Part shown: positions 1 through 6,853 of the stretch, one piece after another
Position numbering within the stretch: position 1 is the first letter of the stretch
Layout: every line of letters starts with the position of its first letter
DNA from: Pinibacter aurantiacus
GTDB lineage: Bacteria > Bacteroidota > Bacteroidia > Chitinophagales > Chitinophagaceae
Length of the DNA: 64,000 bases
Assembly: GCF_019130065.1 (NCBI RefSeq)
Contig: NZ_JAHSPG010000001.1
Coordinates: 744,001 to 808,000, forward strand
Reading direction: 5' to 3'
Position numbers and translations under genes: made by a program
The notes under the pieces: model-generated
Databases searched by the model: none
What the model was told of the DNA's origin: nothing
Seen by the model: only the letters and a program-made list of their open reading frames with translations

Positions 1-118
1 ATTAGTTGTTGGTTGTTAGGCTTTCAGCTCAACTTCTTCCAGTTTAGCTGCCAGATACTATTTGCAAGATTGCATATAATAAAGTCTAACAACTACCAAC
101 TACCAACAAACAACTATT
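1..118. repeat. Inverted heptamer-array element, TTAGTTG family
   Basis: The left arm (about 1-20) is built from GTTAGTT/GTTGGTT-like heptamers. The right arm (about 94-116) is its imperfect reverse complement (CTAACAACTACCAACTACC). The roughly 70-bp spacer shows nothing recognisable. The right arm ends 6 bp before the stop codon of the minus-strand gene at 123. The element may continue to the left of the window. Confidence 0.7.
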
Positions 119-122
119 TTCA

Positions 123-848
123 CTACATTTTTTTCAACCATTGTTCTGCAATGTCTTTGCCTTCAAGATTTTGGTCAACAACTTCTTTGAGAAGTATATG
201 AGCTCTTTCTTTATCCTGCGCCTGGTTGCGTTTCATGAGGGTAAGGGCGAGATAAAACTTGCCGGGATTTGAATAAAGACTTTTTGTAGAAAGATCTTCG
301 AAATAAGAAATAGCCTTGTCGTATTGCTGCAAACGCAATGCTGATATGCCTGCATATCTTTCCGCAAGATCTTTTGTATTGTCGTTCTTATAAATGGATT
401 CAAATGTTTTTAGCGACTCCTCCAGTTTGCCCGCATTGTATTGCTCAAGGCCTTCCTGCATGTTATCGTGTGCACCCATATTCACGCTAAAGGTCGTCAA
501 TTGACTGTCAATATATTGATTCGCCAGTTTTTCTGTGGAAACCGGTTTGAAAAACAACCAGCTCATTACCACCGCTACCAGGAAAACGCAGGCGGCGGCA
601 TATATTATAGCCCTGCGCAGAGATATAACCTTGGCAGGCTGGGCTGCACGTTGATTGAAATTAAGTTGCCTGAAGCGCTCTCTTCTCTCATCATTTGCCA
701 TATCCGCTGCTGCTTGCTGACCAGAAACATAAAAAGCAACCTCTTCCGCAAAAGACGTATCGTTCTGAATGCGTTCATCAAAGGATTTTTTTTCATCAGG
801 TGTTGGGGTGCCTTTGAAATAATCTTCTATGTACTCTAAATTGTTCAT
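123..848 (-). CDS. Membrane-anchored TPR protein, probable partner of the adjacent sigma factor
   Basis: 241 aa. A polar N-terminal stretch of about 80 residues precedes one transmembrane helix (about residues 83-104, IIYAAACVFLVAVVMSWLFF). The C-terminal half (about 125-235) is helical and TPR-like (EGLEQYNAGKLEESLKTFES, ALRLQQYDKAISYFEDL). It starts 13 bp after the stop of the sigma-factor gene, so the two are probably co-transcribed. The topology, cytoplasmic N-terminus plus one helix plus sensor-like C-terminus, resembles an anti-sigma factor, but no zinc-binding HxxxCxxC motif is visible. The anti-sigma role is inferred from position only. Confidence 0.7.
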   Translation of the reverse strand: MNNLEYIEDYFKGTPTPDEKKSFDERIQNDTSFAEEVAFYVSGQQAAADMANDERRERFRQLNFNQRAAQPAKVISLRRAIIYAAACVFLVAVVMSWLFFKPVSTEKLANQYIDSQLTTFSVNMGAHDNMQEGLEQYNAGKLEESLKTFESIYKNDNTKDLAERYAGISALRLQQYDKAISYFEDLSTKSLYSNPGKFYLALTLMKRNQAQDKERAHILLKEVVDQNLEGKDIAEQWLKKM

Positions 849-861
849 TCTGACTAAGGGT

Positions 862-1470
862 TTACTGTTTATACATGTGTCTCAATTTTTCCATGCATCT
901 CAGTCTGCTGGTTTTGGCAACTGCCGCAGTTTTAAAACCTACCATCGTTGCTATTTCCTTATCGCTGAAACCATCTGCAAAAAGCAATAGCATCTGTTTA
1001 CAATTTTCTCCGATCTGACTTAGTCGTTTCCTCAGCAAATCAAAATCCGTTTTTTCTATAAGTTGCTGGACAATGGTCTTGCTGGTGTCCGACATAGTAT
1101 TTAATGCGTCTGTTAAAACAAATCCGTGATGCATTTCATTCTTCTTAGTCGTGTTTTTTCGAACCTGGTCAACACATTTGTTGTGGAAAATCTGATATAA
1201 ATAAGTTTTTAGTGAGGATCTTTCCTGGAAATTGGCATTTACTACGTTGTTAATCACCGTAATAACTGCATCTGAGTATGCGCTGAAGGCATCTTCATAA
1301 TTAACTGAATATTTGTGCCTTCCTTCTTCGATGAAATAGGCAAACTTCAGGTAAAGGGCATTTTCATACTCTACGTGCCTGTTATCTTTTCTTCTCAATC
1401 CCTCAATAATGTCTGTATCTGTAATAGACGTTGATTGCATAATAGCCTTAATGGGTTCTAAATTAATCAT
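862..1470 (-). CDS. RNA polymerase sigma-70 family factor, ECF-like
   Basis: 202 aa. The N-terminal half carries a region-2-like segment (about residues 55-110, YEDAFSAYSDAVITVINNV followed by LKTYLYQIFHNKCVDQVRK). The C-terminus (about 145-200) has a sigma region 4 helix-turn-helix (FSDKEIATMVGFKTAAVAKT). Such factors direct core RNA polymerase to a small regulon and are usually held by a membrane partner, here probably the gene directly downstream. Region 2 is divergent from classical ECF factors. It is transcribed divergently from the secreted-protein gene at 1944 across a 473-bp gap. The regulon is unknown. Confidence 0.85.
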   Translation of the reverse strand: MINLEPIKAIMQSTSITDTDIIEGLRRKDNRHVEYENALYLKFAYFIEEGRHKYSVNYEDAFSAYSDAVITVINNVVNANFQERSSLKTYLYQIFHNKCVDQVRKNTTKKNEMHHGFVLTDALNTMSDTSKTIVQQLIEKTDFDLLRKRLSQIGENCKQMLLLFADGFSDKEIATMVGFKTAAVAKTSRLRCMEKLRHMYKQ

Positions 1471-1680
1471 TTACAGCTGTTTTTTAAAACAAACGCTGTG
1501 ATAGTTTTTTACAACCAGCCAAAAAAGTTCAATTGACAACAAAAACCGGCTTTCTACAAAAGGTTGGGGTGAGAGAGTAAAGACCAATTCCATCTCACAA
1601 ATTCATAAGAAAGGTATCTGCCGAGCACGAGTATACTTACAAACAAACCACTAGAAAGTTCGGACAAGATGTGCTAAGTC
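1471..1680. other. Divergent intergenic region, no gene seen
   Basis: This is the upstream region of the sigma-factor gene. It has no open frame with coding character, no tRNA-like fold and no repeat arm. Promoters for the minus-strand sigma operon would be expected here, but no convincing TTTG / TAnnTTTG pair was identified. Confidence 0.4.
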
Positions 1681-1797
1681 AAAAAGTAAAAAGTAAAAAG
1701 TAAAAAACTTTAAATCCAGATTTGTCTCTGTTTTATAAAAACAAGCAGCATCCAGGAATTTTTACTTTTTACTTTTTACTTTTTACTTTTTTTCGTT
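1681..1797. repeat. Inverted heptamer-array element, AAAAAGT family
   Basis: The left arm (1681-1706) has three full AAAAAGT units plus a degenerate one. The right arm (about 1760-1792) has four TTTTTAC units. The spacer is about 50 bp. The element lies between divergent genes, upstream of the start at 1944. A second element of the same family is at 63070-63130. Confidence 0.8.
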
Positions 1798-1943
1798 CCT
1801 CCTGTTTCCATCGTTTTCATATGCGCGACAAAGTATGTGCATGCAGCATTAACCCGGATATCTCACACAACTCCTCCCTTTCAAAGCCATTGCAGTCCTG
1901 CCTTTTGAGCATTTTTAAACAACATCATTTAAACATAAAATTT

Positions 1944-2468
1944 ATGAAAAAGTTATTCTTCAGCGTTCTGACTATTACCGGAATGCTATTCGCAAACACA
2001 TCAAATGCGCAAAATCAATACGTCGCTTTATCAGGCAAATCTTACGATCCGAATGCAGCTACCAGCAGTTCAGAAGGCATGGCCACTCTGGCAAACACTA
2101 ACCAGAAAGCGTATAAAAACTTCGTAAGCCATTACAGCAACATTAATGACATCTCTGTTACCGATGGCAAAAAAACCAGCATTGTCGTTTTCAAAAATGC
2201 AGGTATTCTTACCCGTGTATGTTACAGTAAGAAAGGTGAATGCCTGAATACCATTCGCTACTACGATCCAGCTATGCTTCCTCAGAGCGTGAAAGATGCC
2301 ATCAAAGCTGACTATGCAGGCTATTCAATATTTGGCGTTACAGAAGTTACCGTAGGTGAAAAAACAGGCTATTTGGTGAAAATACAAAATGAGAAATACT
2401 GGAAAACAATAAAAGTTGTAGACGGCGAAACTGAAGAAACAGAAAAATTCGAAAAAGCTAATCCATAA
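1944..2468 (+). CDS. Small secreted hypothetical protein
   Basis: 174 aa. The ATG at 1944 is chosen over in-frame upstream starts because it opens a clear signal peptide (MKKLFFSVLTITGMLFANTS, cleavage after NAQ at about residue 22); the upstream extension reads through the AAAAAGT repeat. The mature part is mixed alpha/beta. Residues about 95-174 (YDPAMLPQSVKDAIKADYAG, then SIFGVTEVTVGEKTGYLVKI) loosely resemble PepSY-like beta-lactamase-inhibitor folds of Bacteroidota secreted proteins. That likeness is weak, and no function is assigned. A rho-independent terminator follows at 2515. Confidence 0.8.
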   Translation: MKKLFFSVLTITGMLFANTSNAQNQYVALSGKSYDPNAATSSSEGMATLANTNQKAYKNFVSHYSNINDISVTDGKKTSIVVFKNAGILTRVCYSKKGECLNTIRYYDPAMLPQSVKDAIKADYAGYSIFGVTEVTVGEKTGYLVKIQNEKYWKTIKVVDGETEETEKFEKANP

Positions 2469-2514
2469 TATACAAGTCAGGTTTTTGTCCCTTCTCTTCT
2501 CTCCTTACCACTTC

Positions 2515-2548
2515 AAGCCATTCAAATCTTCGAATGGCTTTTTTTTGG
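2515..2548 (+). terminator. Rho-independent terminator
   Basis: The 9-bp stem AAGCCATTC (2515-2523) / GAATGGCTT (2532-2540) runs directly into a T tract. It closes the transcription unit of the secreted protein ending at 2468. Confidence 0.85.
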
Positions 2549-2570
2549 CGCGGCCCCTACATGCAAGTAG

Positions 2571-2654
2571 ACGATGTACGGTGTACGAAATTGTTTCCAG
2601 AGTTGCGCTGGAATGAAATTCGTACAACGTACATCTTAATTTACATCGTACATC
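2571..2654. repeat. Inverted GTACGNN-heptamer element
   Basis: The left arm ACGATGTACGGTGTACGAAA (2571-2590) is mirrored by the right arm (about 2615-2654) containing AATTCGTACAACGTACATC. A second copy lies at 57680-57763. Unlike the other heptamer families, its units contain no stop codon when read inward. Confidence 0.75.
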
Positions 2655-2689
2655 TTTTTGTTTATTTTTACCGCAGTTAAAAACTCATT

Positions 2690-3115
2690 ATGATTCAACG
2701 TATACAAACGATCTGGCTGGCACTGGCTGCCATATGCGGATTTGCAATGTCACGCGTGCCTTTATTCAATGCAACTTTGGCCGATAATTCAAGCCGCATT
2801 GTTTTCGCTTCGGACCATCTTGTTGTTTTCGCTCTGAGTATCGCAGTAGCTTGCATGTCAACTGTTGCCATTTTCCTGTTCAAAAAAAGAACAACTCAAT
2901 TTAAACTCGCAGTCACTGGAATTTTGCTTTCAATCGCTGTAGTTGGGTTGGAGGTATATTACATCAATGCATTCAAACAGTCAACGCCAATGGTTAAGGG
3001 AACTTATAGCTGGGGTGGTCTATTACCAATCGCCATGGCAATCTTTCTTTGGCTGGCAGCCGGAGGAATAAGAAGAGACGAGAAGTTAGTGAAAAGCCTG
3101 GACAGACTTAGGTAA
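2690..3115 (+). CDS. DUF4293 family membrane protein
   Basis: 141 aa with four predicted transmembrane helices (about residues 5-22, 43-63, 72-92 and 105-125). It matches the DUF4293 pattern found almost only in Bacteroidota, including the opening MIQRIQTIWLALAAICGF. The role is unknown; the protein should sit in the inner membrane. A TTTG and a TATTTTTACC stretch about 20-30 bp upstream (around 2657-2673) could serve as promoter. The TAA stop forms the first bases of the TTGAAAA repeat arm. Confidence 0.85.
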   Translation: MIQRIQTIWLALAAICGFAMSRVPLFNATLADNSSRIVFASDHLVVFALSIAVACMSTVAIFLFKKRTTQFKLAVTGILLSIAVVGLEVYYINAFKQSTPMVKGTYSWGGLLPIAMAIFLWLAAGGIRRDEKLVKSLDRLR

Positions 3116-3284
3116 TTGAAAATTGAAAGTTGAAAATGGTAGGGGCGAATTGTATTCGCCTACAATAAATTAAAAGGCTCCGATAATTCTAATTTATCGG
3201 AGCCTTTTTTATTAGCGAGATTGAAAACAATTACAATGGAAGTATCGAAAGCATTTTCAATTTTCAACTTTCAATTTTCAATTC
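3113..3284. repeat. Nested inverted element: TTGAAAA array, GGCGAAT palindrome, terminator
   Basis: The outer left arm (3113-3138) is a run of TTGAAAA/TTGAAAG heptamers starting at the stop of the DUF4293 gene. The outer right arm (3252-3284) is the reverse complement and abuts the stop of the arginine decarboxylase gene. Inside lie a palindrome around AGGGGCGAATTGTATTCGCC (3140-3162) and a terminator hairpin (3172-3210). It separates two convergent genes. Confidence 0.85.
3172..3210 (+). terminator. Rho-independent terminator, probably bidirectional
   Basis: The 14-bp stem AAAAGGCTCCGATA (3172-3185) / TATCGGAGCCTTTT (3195-3208) is followed by T residues on the plus strand and preceded by A residues. 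It can therefore work for both convergent genes. Confidence 0.9.
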
Positions 3285-3285
3285 A

Positions 3286-4689
3286 TCACATATATCCCAA
3301 AATCTTAAGCATACTCTGAGCGCTCTGCTCTTTCGCGTATACCCAATCTGTTAGCTTTCCGTTTTTGTCATAACCAACAATAACGTGCTTTGGAGAAGGG
3401 ATCAGGCAGTGTTTAATGCCTCCGTATCCACTGATTTGGTCCTGGTAAGCGCCCGTATGGAAGAAGCCTACGTATAAAGGTTCATCCGGCGTTACTTTAG
3501 GCAGGAACACCTCGTTGATATGCTCTTCGGAATCATAGTAGTCATGACTATCACAGGTAAGGCCGCCTAAGACGACTCGCTGGTACTCCGCGTTCCATTT
3601 GTTGATCGGCAACATCAGGAAGCGTTCGCCAATACCCCAGGTATCAGGCAATGTGGTAATGAAGGATGAATCGATCATGTACCATATCTCACGATCGTTT
3701 TGCGTTTTTTGAGCAATAACGCTGTAAATGTGCGCCATGCTTTCACCAACGGTAAAACTTCCAAACTCTGTGTAGATATTTGGCATTGGCACTTTGGCTT
3801 TCTTGCAGGCGTTTTTAATGGTGCCTACAATCTCGGTTACCATGAACTGGTAATCGTAGTTAAAGCCCAATGAATGCTTGATTGGGAAACCGCCGCCAAT
3901 GTTGATTGAATCCAGTTCAGGACAGATCTTTTTCAACTGGCAATACAAGTTCACTACCTTATTCAACTCACTCCAGTAGTAGATATCATCTTTAATACCT
4001 TTATTCAAAAAGATATGGAGCATCTTTAGCTGGAACTTGTTTTCGTAGCCTTCGATATTATCTACATAAAACTCCAGGATATCTTTCGCACGAATACCCA
4101 ATCTTGAAGTATAGAATGGGAAATTCGGCTCCTCTTCAGCAGCTACACGGATACCCATTTTGAACGGAACTTTTACAGATCGTCTGTAAGCATCCAGTTC
4201 TTCTTTGTTATCCAATACCGGGATCACATTTTTAAAACCTGTGTTCAACAGGTTTGCAATGCGCCTGGTATAAGTTTTTTGTTTGAACCCATTACAAATG
4301 ATAAAGGTATCTTTTGTGATCTTTCTGCGCTGGTAAAGCTTTTTGATGATCTCAATATCATAGGCATAAGAAGTCTCCAAATGAATATCATTCTTTAACG
4401 CTTCTTCCACGATAAATGAGAAATGCGAACTTTTAGTGCAGTAACAGTAATAATATTTGCCTTCATACTTATGCTTTTTAAAAGCATTGGCAAACATGTC
4501 CTTGGCCTTGTTGATCTGCTTCCCGATTTTGGGCAGGTAAGTAAGCTTCAACGGAGTGCCGTACTTTTCGATCAGCGCTTTGAGATCAAGGCCATTAAAC
4601 TCAAGATACCCATTATCAACATCAAAACCTTCCTGAGGAAAATTAAAGGTTTGATCCACTAACTCATAATAAGTTGTGTTGTTCTCCAA
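3286..4689 (-). CDS. speA: Arginine decarboxylase, PLP fold III
   Basis: 467 aa, the size of the compact Bacteroidota biosynthetic enzyme that converts arginine to agmatine for polyamine synthesis. An alanine-racemase-like TIM barrel carries the presumed PLP lysine in YCTKSSH (about residue 85). Further family motifs are the glycine-rich NIGGGFPI, TEFGSFTVGESMAHI and the GLTCDSHD segment with its catalytic cysteine. The start appears to be TTG: no in-frame ATG occurs before residue 66, yet homology to the family begins at once (FNFPQEGFD, EKYGTPLKLTYLPKIG). It is monocistronic between a terminator upstream and an inverted repeat downstream. Confidence 0.92.
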   Translation of the reverse strand: MENNTTYYELVDQTFNFPQEGFDVDNGYLEFNGLDLKALIEKYGTPLKLTYLPKIGKQINKAKDMFANAFKKHKYEGKYYYCYCTKSSHFSFIVEEALKNDIHLETSYAYDIEIIKKLYQRRKITKDTFIICNGFKQKTYTRRIANLLNTGFKNVIPVLDNKEELDAYRRSVKVPFKMGIRVAAEEEPNFPFYTSRLGIRAKDILEFYVDNIEGYENKFQLKMLHIFLNKGIKDDIYYWSELNKVVNLYCQLKKICPELDSINIGGGFPIKHSLGFNYDYQFMVTEIVGTIKNACKKAKVPMPNIYTEFGSFTVGESMAHIYSVIAQKTQNDREIWYMIDSSFITTLPDTWGIGERFLMLPINKWNAEYQRVVLGGLTCDSHDYYDSEEHINEVFLPKVTPDEPLYVGFFHTGAYQDQISGYGGIKHCLIPSPKHVIVGYDKNGKLTDWVYAKEQSAQSMLKILGYM

Positions 4690-4787
4690 TTGGCGATAGA
4701 TTAAATGTGAAGAATGTTTTTAAAAATCGTTTAGCCCTTTTGTGAGGGTTTTGAAAAAACTTCACAAAAGTAACTGTTTGAATGATT

Positions 4788-4833
4788 TAAAAAACAAAAA
4801 AAACCGGAGTATACATAAATGTAACTCCGGTTT
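4788..4833 (-). terminator. Rho-independent terminator of rpmI-rplT
   Basis: The 10-bp stem AAACCGGAGT (4801-4810) / ACTCCGGTTT (4824-4833), read on the minus strand, is followed by a TTTTTTTTGTTTTTT tract. It lies 25 bp after rplT and before speA. Confidence 0.92.
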
Positions 4834-4857
4834 CTTCTTATAGTAAGAAATTCATTC

Positions 4858-5202
4858 TTATTTTACTGAATTCACCAGGTTTTTGAAAGACTCTGGATTG
4901 TTCATTGCAAGGTCAGCAAGTACTTTTCTGTCAAGCGTGATACCTTTTTTGTTCAACTTGTCGATGAAAGTAGAGTAAGTCAAACCTTCTTCTCTTACTG
5001 CTGCGTTGATACGAGCGATCCACAAAGCGCGGTATTCTCTCTTTTTAAGTTTACGACCTACATAGCTGTAAGTAAGACCTTTTTCTACAACGTTTTTGGC
5101 AACTGTATATACATTTTTACGTTTGCCATAGAAACCTTTCGCCTGGTTAAGGACTCTTTTTCTACGTGCCCTTGATGCTACTGCATTTTTTGAACGTGGC
5201 AT
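4858..5202 (-). CDS. rplT: 50S ribosomal protein L20
   Basis: 114 aa, the full normal length. The basic N-terminal extension ([20 protein letters not shown]) binds 23S rRNA during early 50S assembly. The globular C-terminal half contains [17 protein letters not shown]. It lies 43 bp downstream of rpmI in the classic rpmI-rplT pair and is followed by a strong terminator. In several bacteria L20 represses this operon by binding the mRNA leader; the structured leader at 5444-5556 would fit such control. Confidence 0.98.
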   Translation of the reverse strand: MPRSKNAVASRARRKRVLNQAKGFYGKRKNVYTVAKNVVEKGLTYSYVGRKLKKREYRALWIARINAAVREEGLTYSTFIDKLNKKGITLDRKVLADLAMNNPESFKNLVNSVK

Positions 5203-5245
5203 ATCTGAATAATTTTAAAGTTTTAATTAATTAGTTACGGGAAAA

Positions 5246-5443
5246 TTACTTAAGACGCAATAAACGTTTAACGAAGTAAGTGTGAGAAGCACTAACAACT
5301 CCATCCTGACGCAACGCACGTTTACGTTTTTTAGACTTTTTTGTAAGGATGTGACGTTTGAAAGACTTTTGGTGAGTAATTTTTCCAGTAGCCGTTACTT
5401 TAAAACGCTTCTTGGCACTAGAGTTTGTTTTTACTTTAGGCAT
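5246..5443 (-). CDS. rpmI: 50S ribosomal protein L35
   Basis: 65 aa, normal family size. The ATG at 5443 is chosen because [20 protein letters not shown] is the conserved L35 start; an in-frame extension upstream would run through the leader hairpins. Very lysine/arginine-rich, with the family motifs KKSKKRKR and KRLLRLK. It is first in the rpmI-rplT unit, with its own promoter candidate and structured leader. Confidence 0.97.
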   Translation of the reverse strand: MPKVKTNSSAKKRFKVTATGKITHQKSFKRHILTKKSKKRKRALRQDGVVSASHTYFVKRLLRLK

Positions 5444-5556
5444 TTTATTACCATTATAAAAGTGATACCCTGCTGGCGGTTCCGAACAGACGGAACTCTT
5501 ATGGAGCCTTGTGGGCAATTCAAATATGTGGGTACATATTTGGGAGTGCAAAAGTA
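5444..5556 (-). promoter_or_regulatory. Promoter and structured leader of rpmI-rplT
   Basis: On the minus strand a TACTTTTG -7 element (5556-5549) is followed by a leader of about 100 nt. It holds two perfect hairpins: a 9-bp stem CAAATATGT/ACATATTTG (5521-5529 / 5534-5542) and a 6-bp stem GTTCCG/CGGAAC (5479-5484 / 5491-5496). No good -33 TTTG was seen. A ribosomal-protein autoregulatory leader is inferred from the position. Confidence 0.55.
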
Positions 5557-5561
5557 AGGCA

Positions 5562-5867
5562 ATTAATTAAGAATTAGGAATTAAGAATTAAGAATTTTTC
5601 AAAGCCAATCTCTTCGCCTGATCGTAAACAATTATTTTTCAACATTTTATTTAAAAACTGCAATTTTTCCTCGCAAAAATTTCTTCTTTTTTTATCTCAC
5701 CTACGCACAACTATTGAGCCTTCGTTACGCCGCACTCTTTACGGTAGTAATTCTATTGGCCAATACTGGAAGTTTCATTACACAAGGCAATCAGGAACTT
5801 GGAGCAATTCTTAATTCCTAATTATTAATTCTTAATTCCTGATTTCTAACTCCTAATTCCTATAAAA
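5562..5867. repeat. Inverted heptamer-array element, TTAAGAA/TTAGGAA family
   Basis: The left arm (5562-5595) has GAATTAGGAATTAAGAATT units. The right arm (5809-5867) is a longer mirror array of TTCTTAATTCC / AATTCCTAATT units. The spacer of about 210 bp contains no gene. It fills the gap between the infC terminator and the rpmI promoter. Confidence 0.8.
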
Positions 5868-5890
5868 AAAGCCCCTATCGGGGCTTTTTT
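5864..5890 (-). terminator. Rho-independent terminator of infC
   Basis: The stem AAAAGCCCC (5867-5875) / GGGGCTTTT (5880-5888) has a 4-nt loop and T runs on both sides, starting 3 bp after the infC stop. It separates infC from rpmI, which therefore needs its own promoter. Confidence 0.9.
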
Positions 5891-5891
5891 A

Positions 5892-6485
5892 CTATTCTTC
5901 AGCTTTAGCGGGTTTCTTTTTCGCTTTCGGCGCCCAAATGGCCAGCATTCTTTTGCCTTCCATTTTCGGCATGCCTTCAAGTGCACCAAATTCTGCGAGA
6001 CGTTCCGCAAATTTCAGCAGGAGAAGTTCTCCCCTGTCCTTGAACTGGATTGCACGTCCTTTAAATTGTACGTAAGCTTTCACCTTGTTACCTTCTTTAA
6101 GGAAGGTCTCAGCGTGCTTCGCCTTGAAGTTAAAATCGTGATCATCCGTATTTGGAGTAAAACGAATCTCTTTCACTTCAGAAACTTTGGCTTTCGCCTT
6201 CATTTCTTTCTCTTTCTTCTTCTTTTCGTATAAGAATTTGTTGTAATCGATGATTTTACAAACAGGAGGATCTGCATTAGGAGAAATCTCTACAAGGTCC
6301 ATTTGCTGGTCCTGTGCCATGCGTAATGCTTCCTGAATGGAATATACGCCTACTTCAACGTTGTCTCCAACTAGCCTCACCTGTGGCACTCTGATCATGT
6401 GATTGGTGCGGTGTTCCTGCTGTTGCTCCTTCTTAAAACGGGGGTTAAAACCTCCTCTAGAAGATGGTCTGGGTGGAAATGCCAT
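5892..6485 (-). CDS. infC: Translation initiation factor IF-3
   Basis: 197 aa from the ATG at 6485 (MAFPPRPSSRGGFNP). An alternative ATG lies 11 codons upstream, but the chosen start fits the basic, disordered N-terminal tail usual in Bacteroidota IF-3. The N-domain (about 35-105) shows VRLVGDNVEVGVYSIQEALR and VEISPNADPPVCKIIDY. The C-domain (about 110-185) shows KEIRFTPNTDDHDFNFK and VKAYVQFKGRAIQFKDRG. IF-3 binds the 30S subunit and checks start-codon pairing. It sits between thrS and rpmI-rplT as in most bacteria, but with its own promoter candidate and terminator. Confidence 0.97.
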   Translation of the reverse strand: MAFPPRPSSRGGFNPRFKKEQQQEHRTNHMIRVPQVRLVGDNVEVGVYSIQEALRMAQDQQMDLVEISPNADPPVCKIIDYNKFLYEKKKKEKEMKAKAKVSEVKEIRFTPNTDDHDFNFKAKHAETFLKEGNKVKAYVQFKGRAIQFKDRGELLLLKFAERLAEFGALEGMPKMEGKRMLAIWAPKAKKKPAKAEE

Positions 6486-6636
6486 ATTATTTTGTCCACT
6501 ACCTGCTGTCGGCAGCACAGGGGCTTTTGTGGAATGCTTTCATTTTAATTTTAAAAATCTGCCGCTTGATCAATCGTTAAAGACAATTCTGAAATCAAAT
6601 TGTTCAAATCGCCTCTTTATTCATAAAAAACCGTTC

Positions 6637-6644
6637 CAAAAATA
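6637..6644 (-). promoter_or_regulatory. Promoter -7 element (TATTTTTG) for infC
   Basis: On the minus strand TATTTTTGGAAC matches the Bacteroidota TAnnTTTG -7 consensus, about 150 nt before the infC start. No clear -33 TTTG was found at the usual spacing. Confidence 0.45.
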
Positions 6645-6682
6645 CGAATAAAAGTAATTTATTACCAGGAACTTTTCTACTC

Positions 6683-6850
6683 AATTAATAATTAAGAATT
6701 AATAATTAATATCTGATCCCTACAAAACTTTGACTTTGCTTGGTTTAGCAGCATCGACAGCCTTTGGCTTTATATCCGCAAAATTTAGGAAGCGGTGTTT
6801 TTTGATGACTACTACCCTATTAATTATTCTTTATTAATTATTAATTCGTA
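6683..6850. repeat. Inverted heptamer-array element, TTAATAA/TTAAGAA family
   Basis: The left arm AATTAATAATTAAGAATTAA (from 6683) is mirrored by the right arm at about 6820-6848 (ATTAATTATTCTTTATTAAT). The right arm ends a few bases before the thrS stop codon. The spacer of about 110 bp holds no gene. It lies between thrS and the infC promoter. Confidence 0.75.
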
Positions 6851-6853
6851 TTC

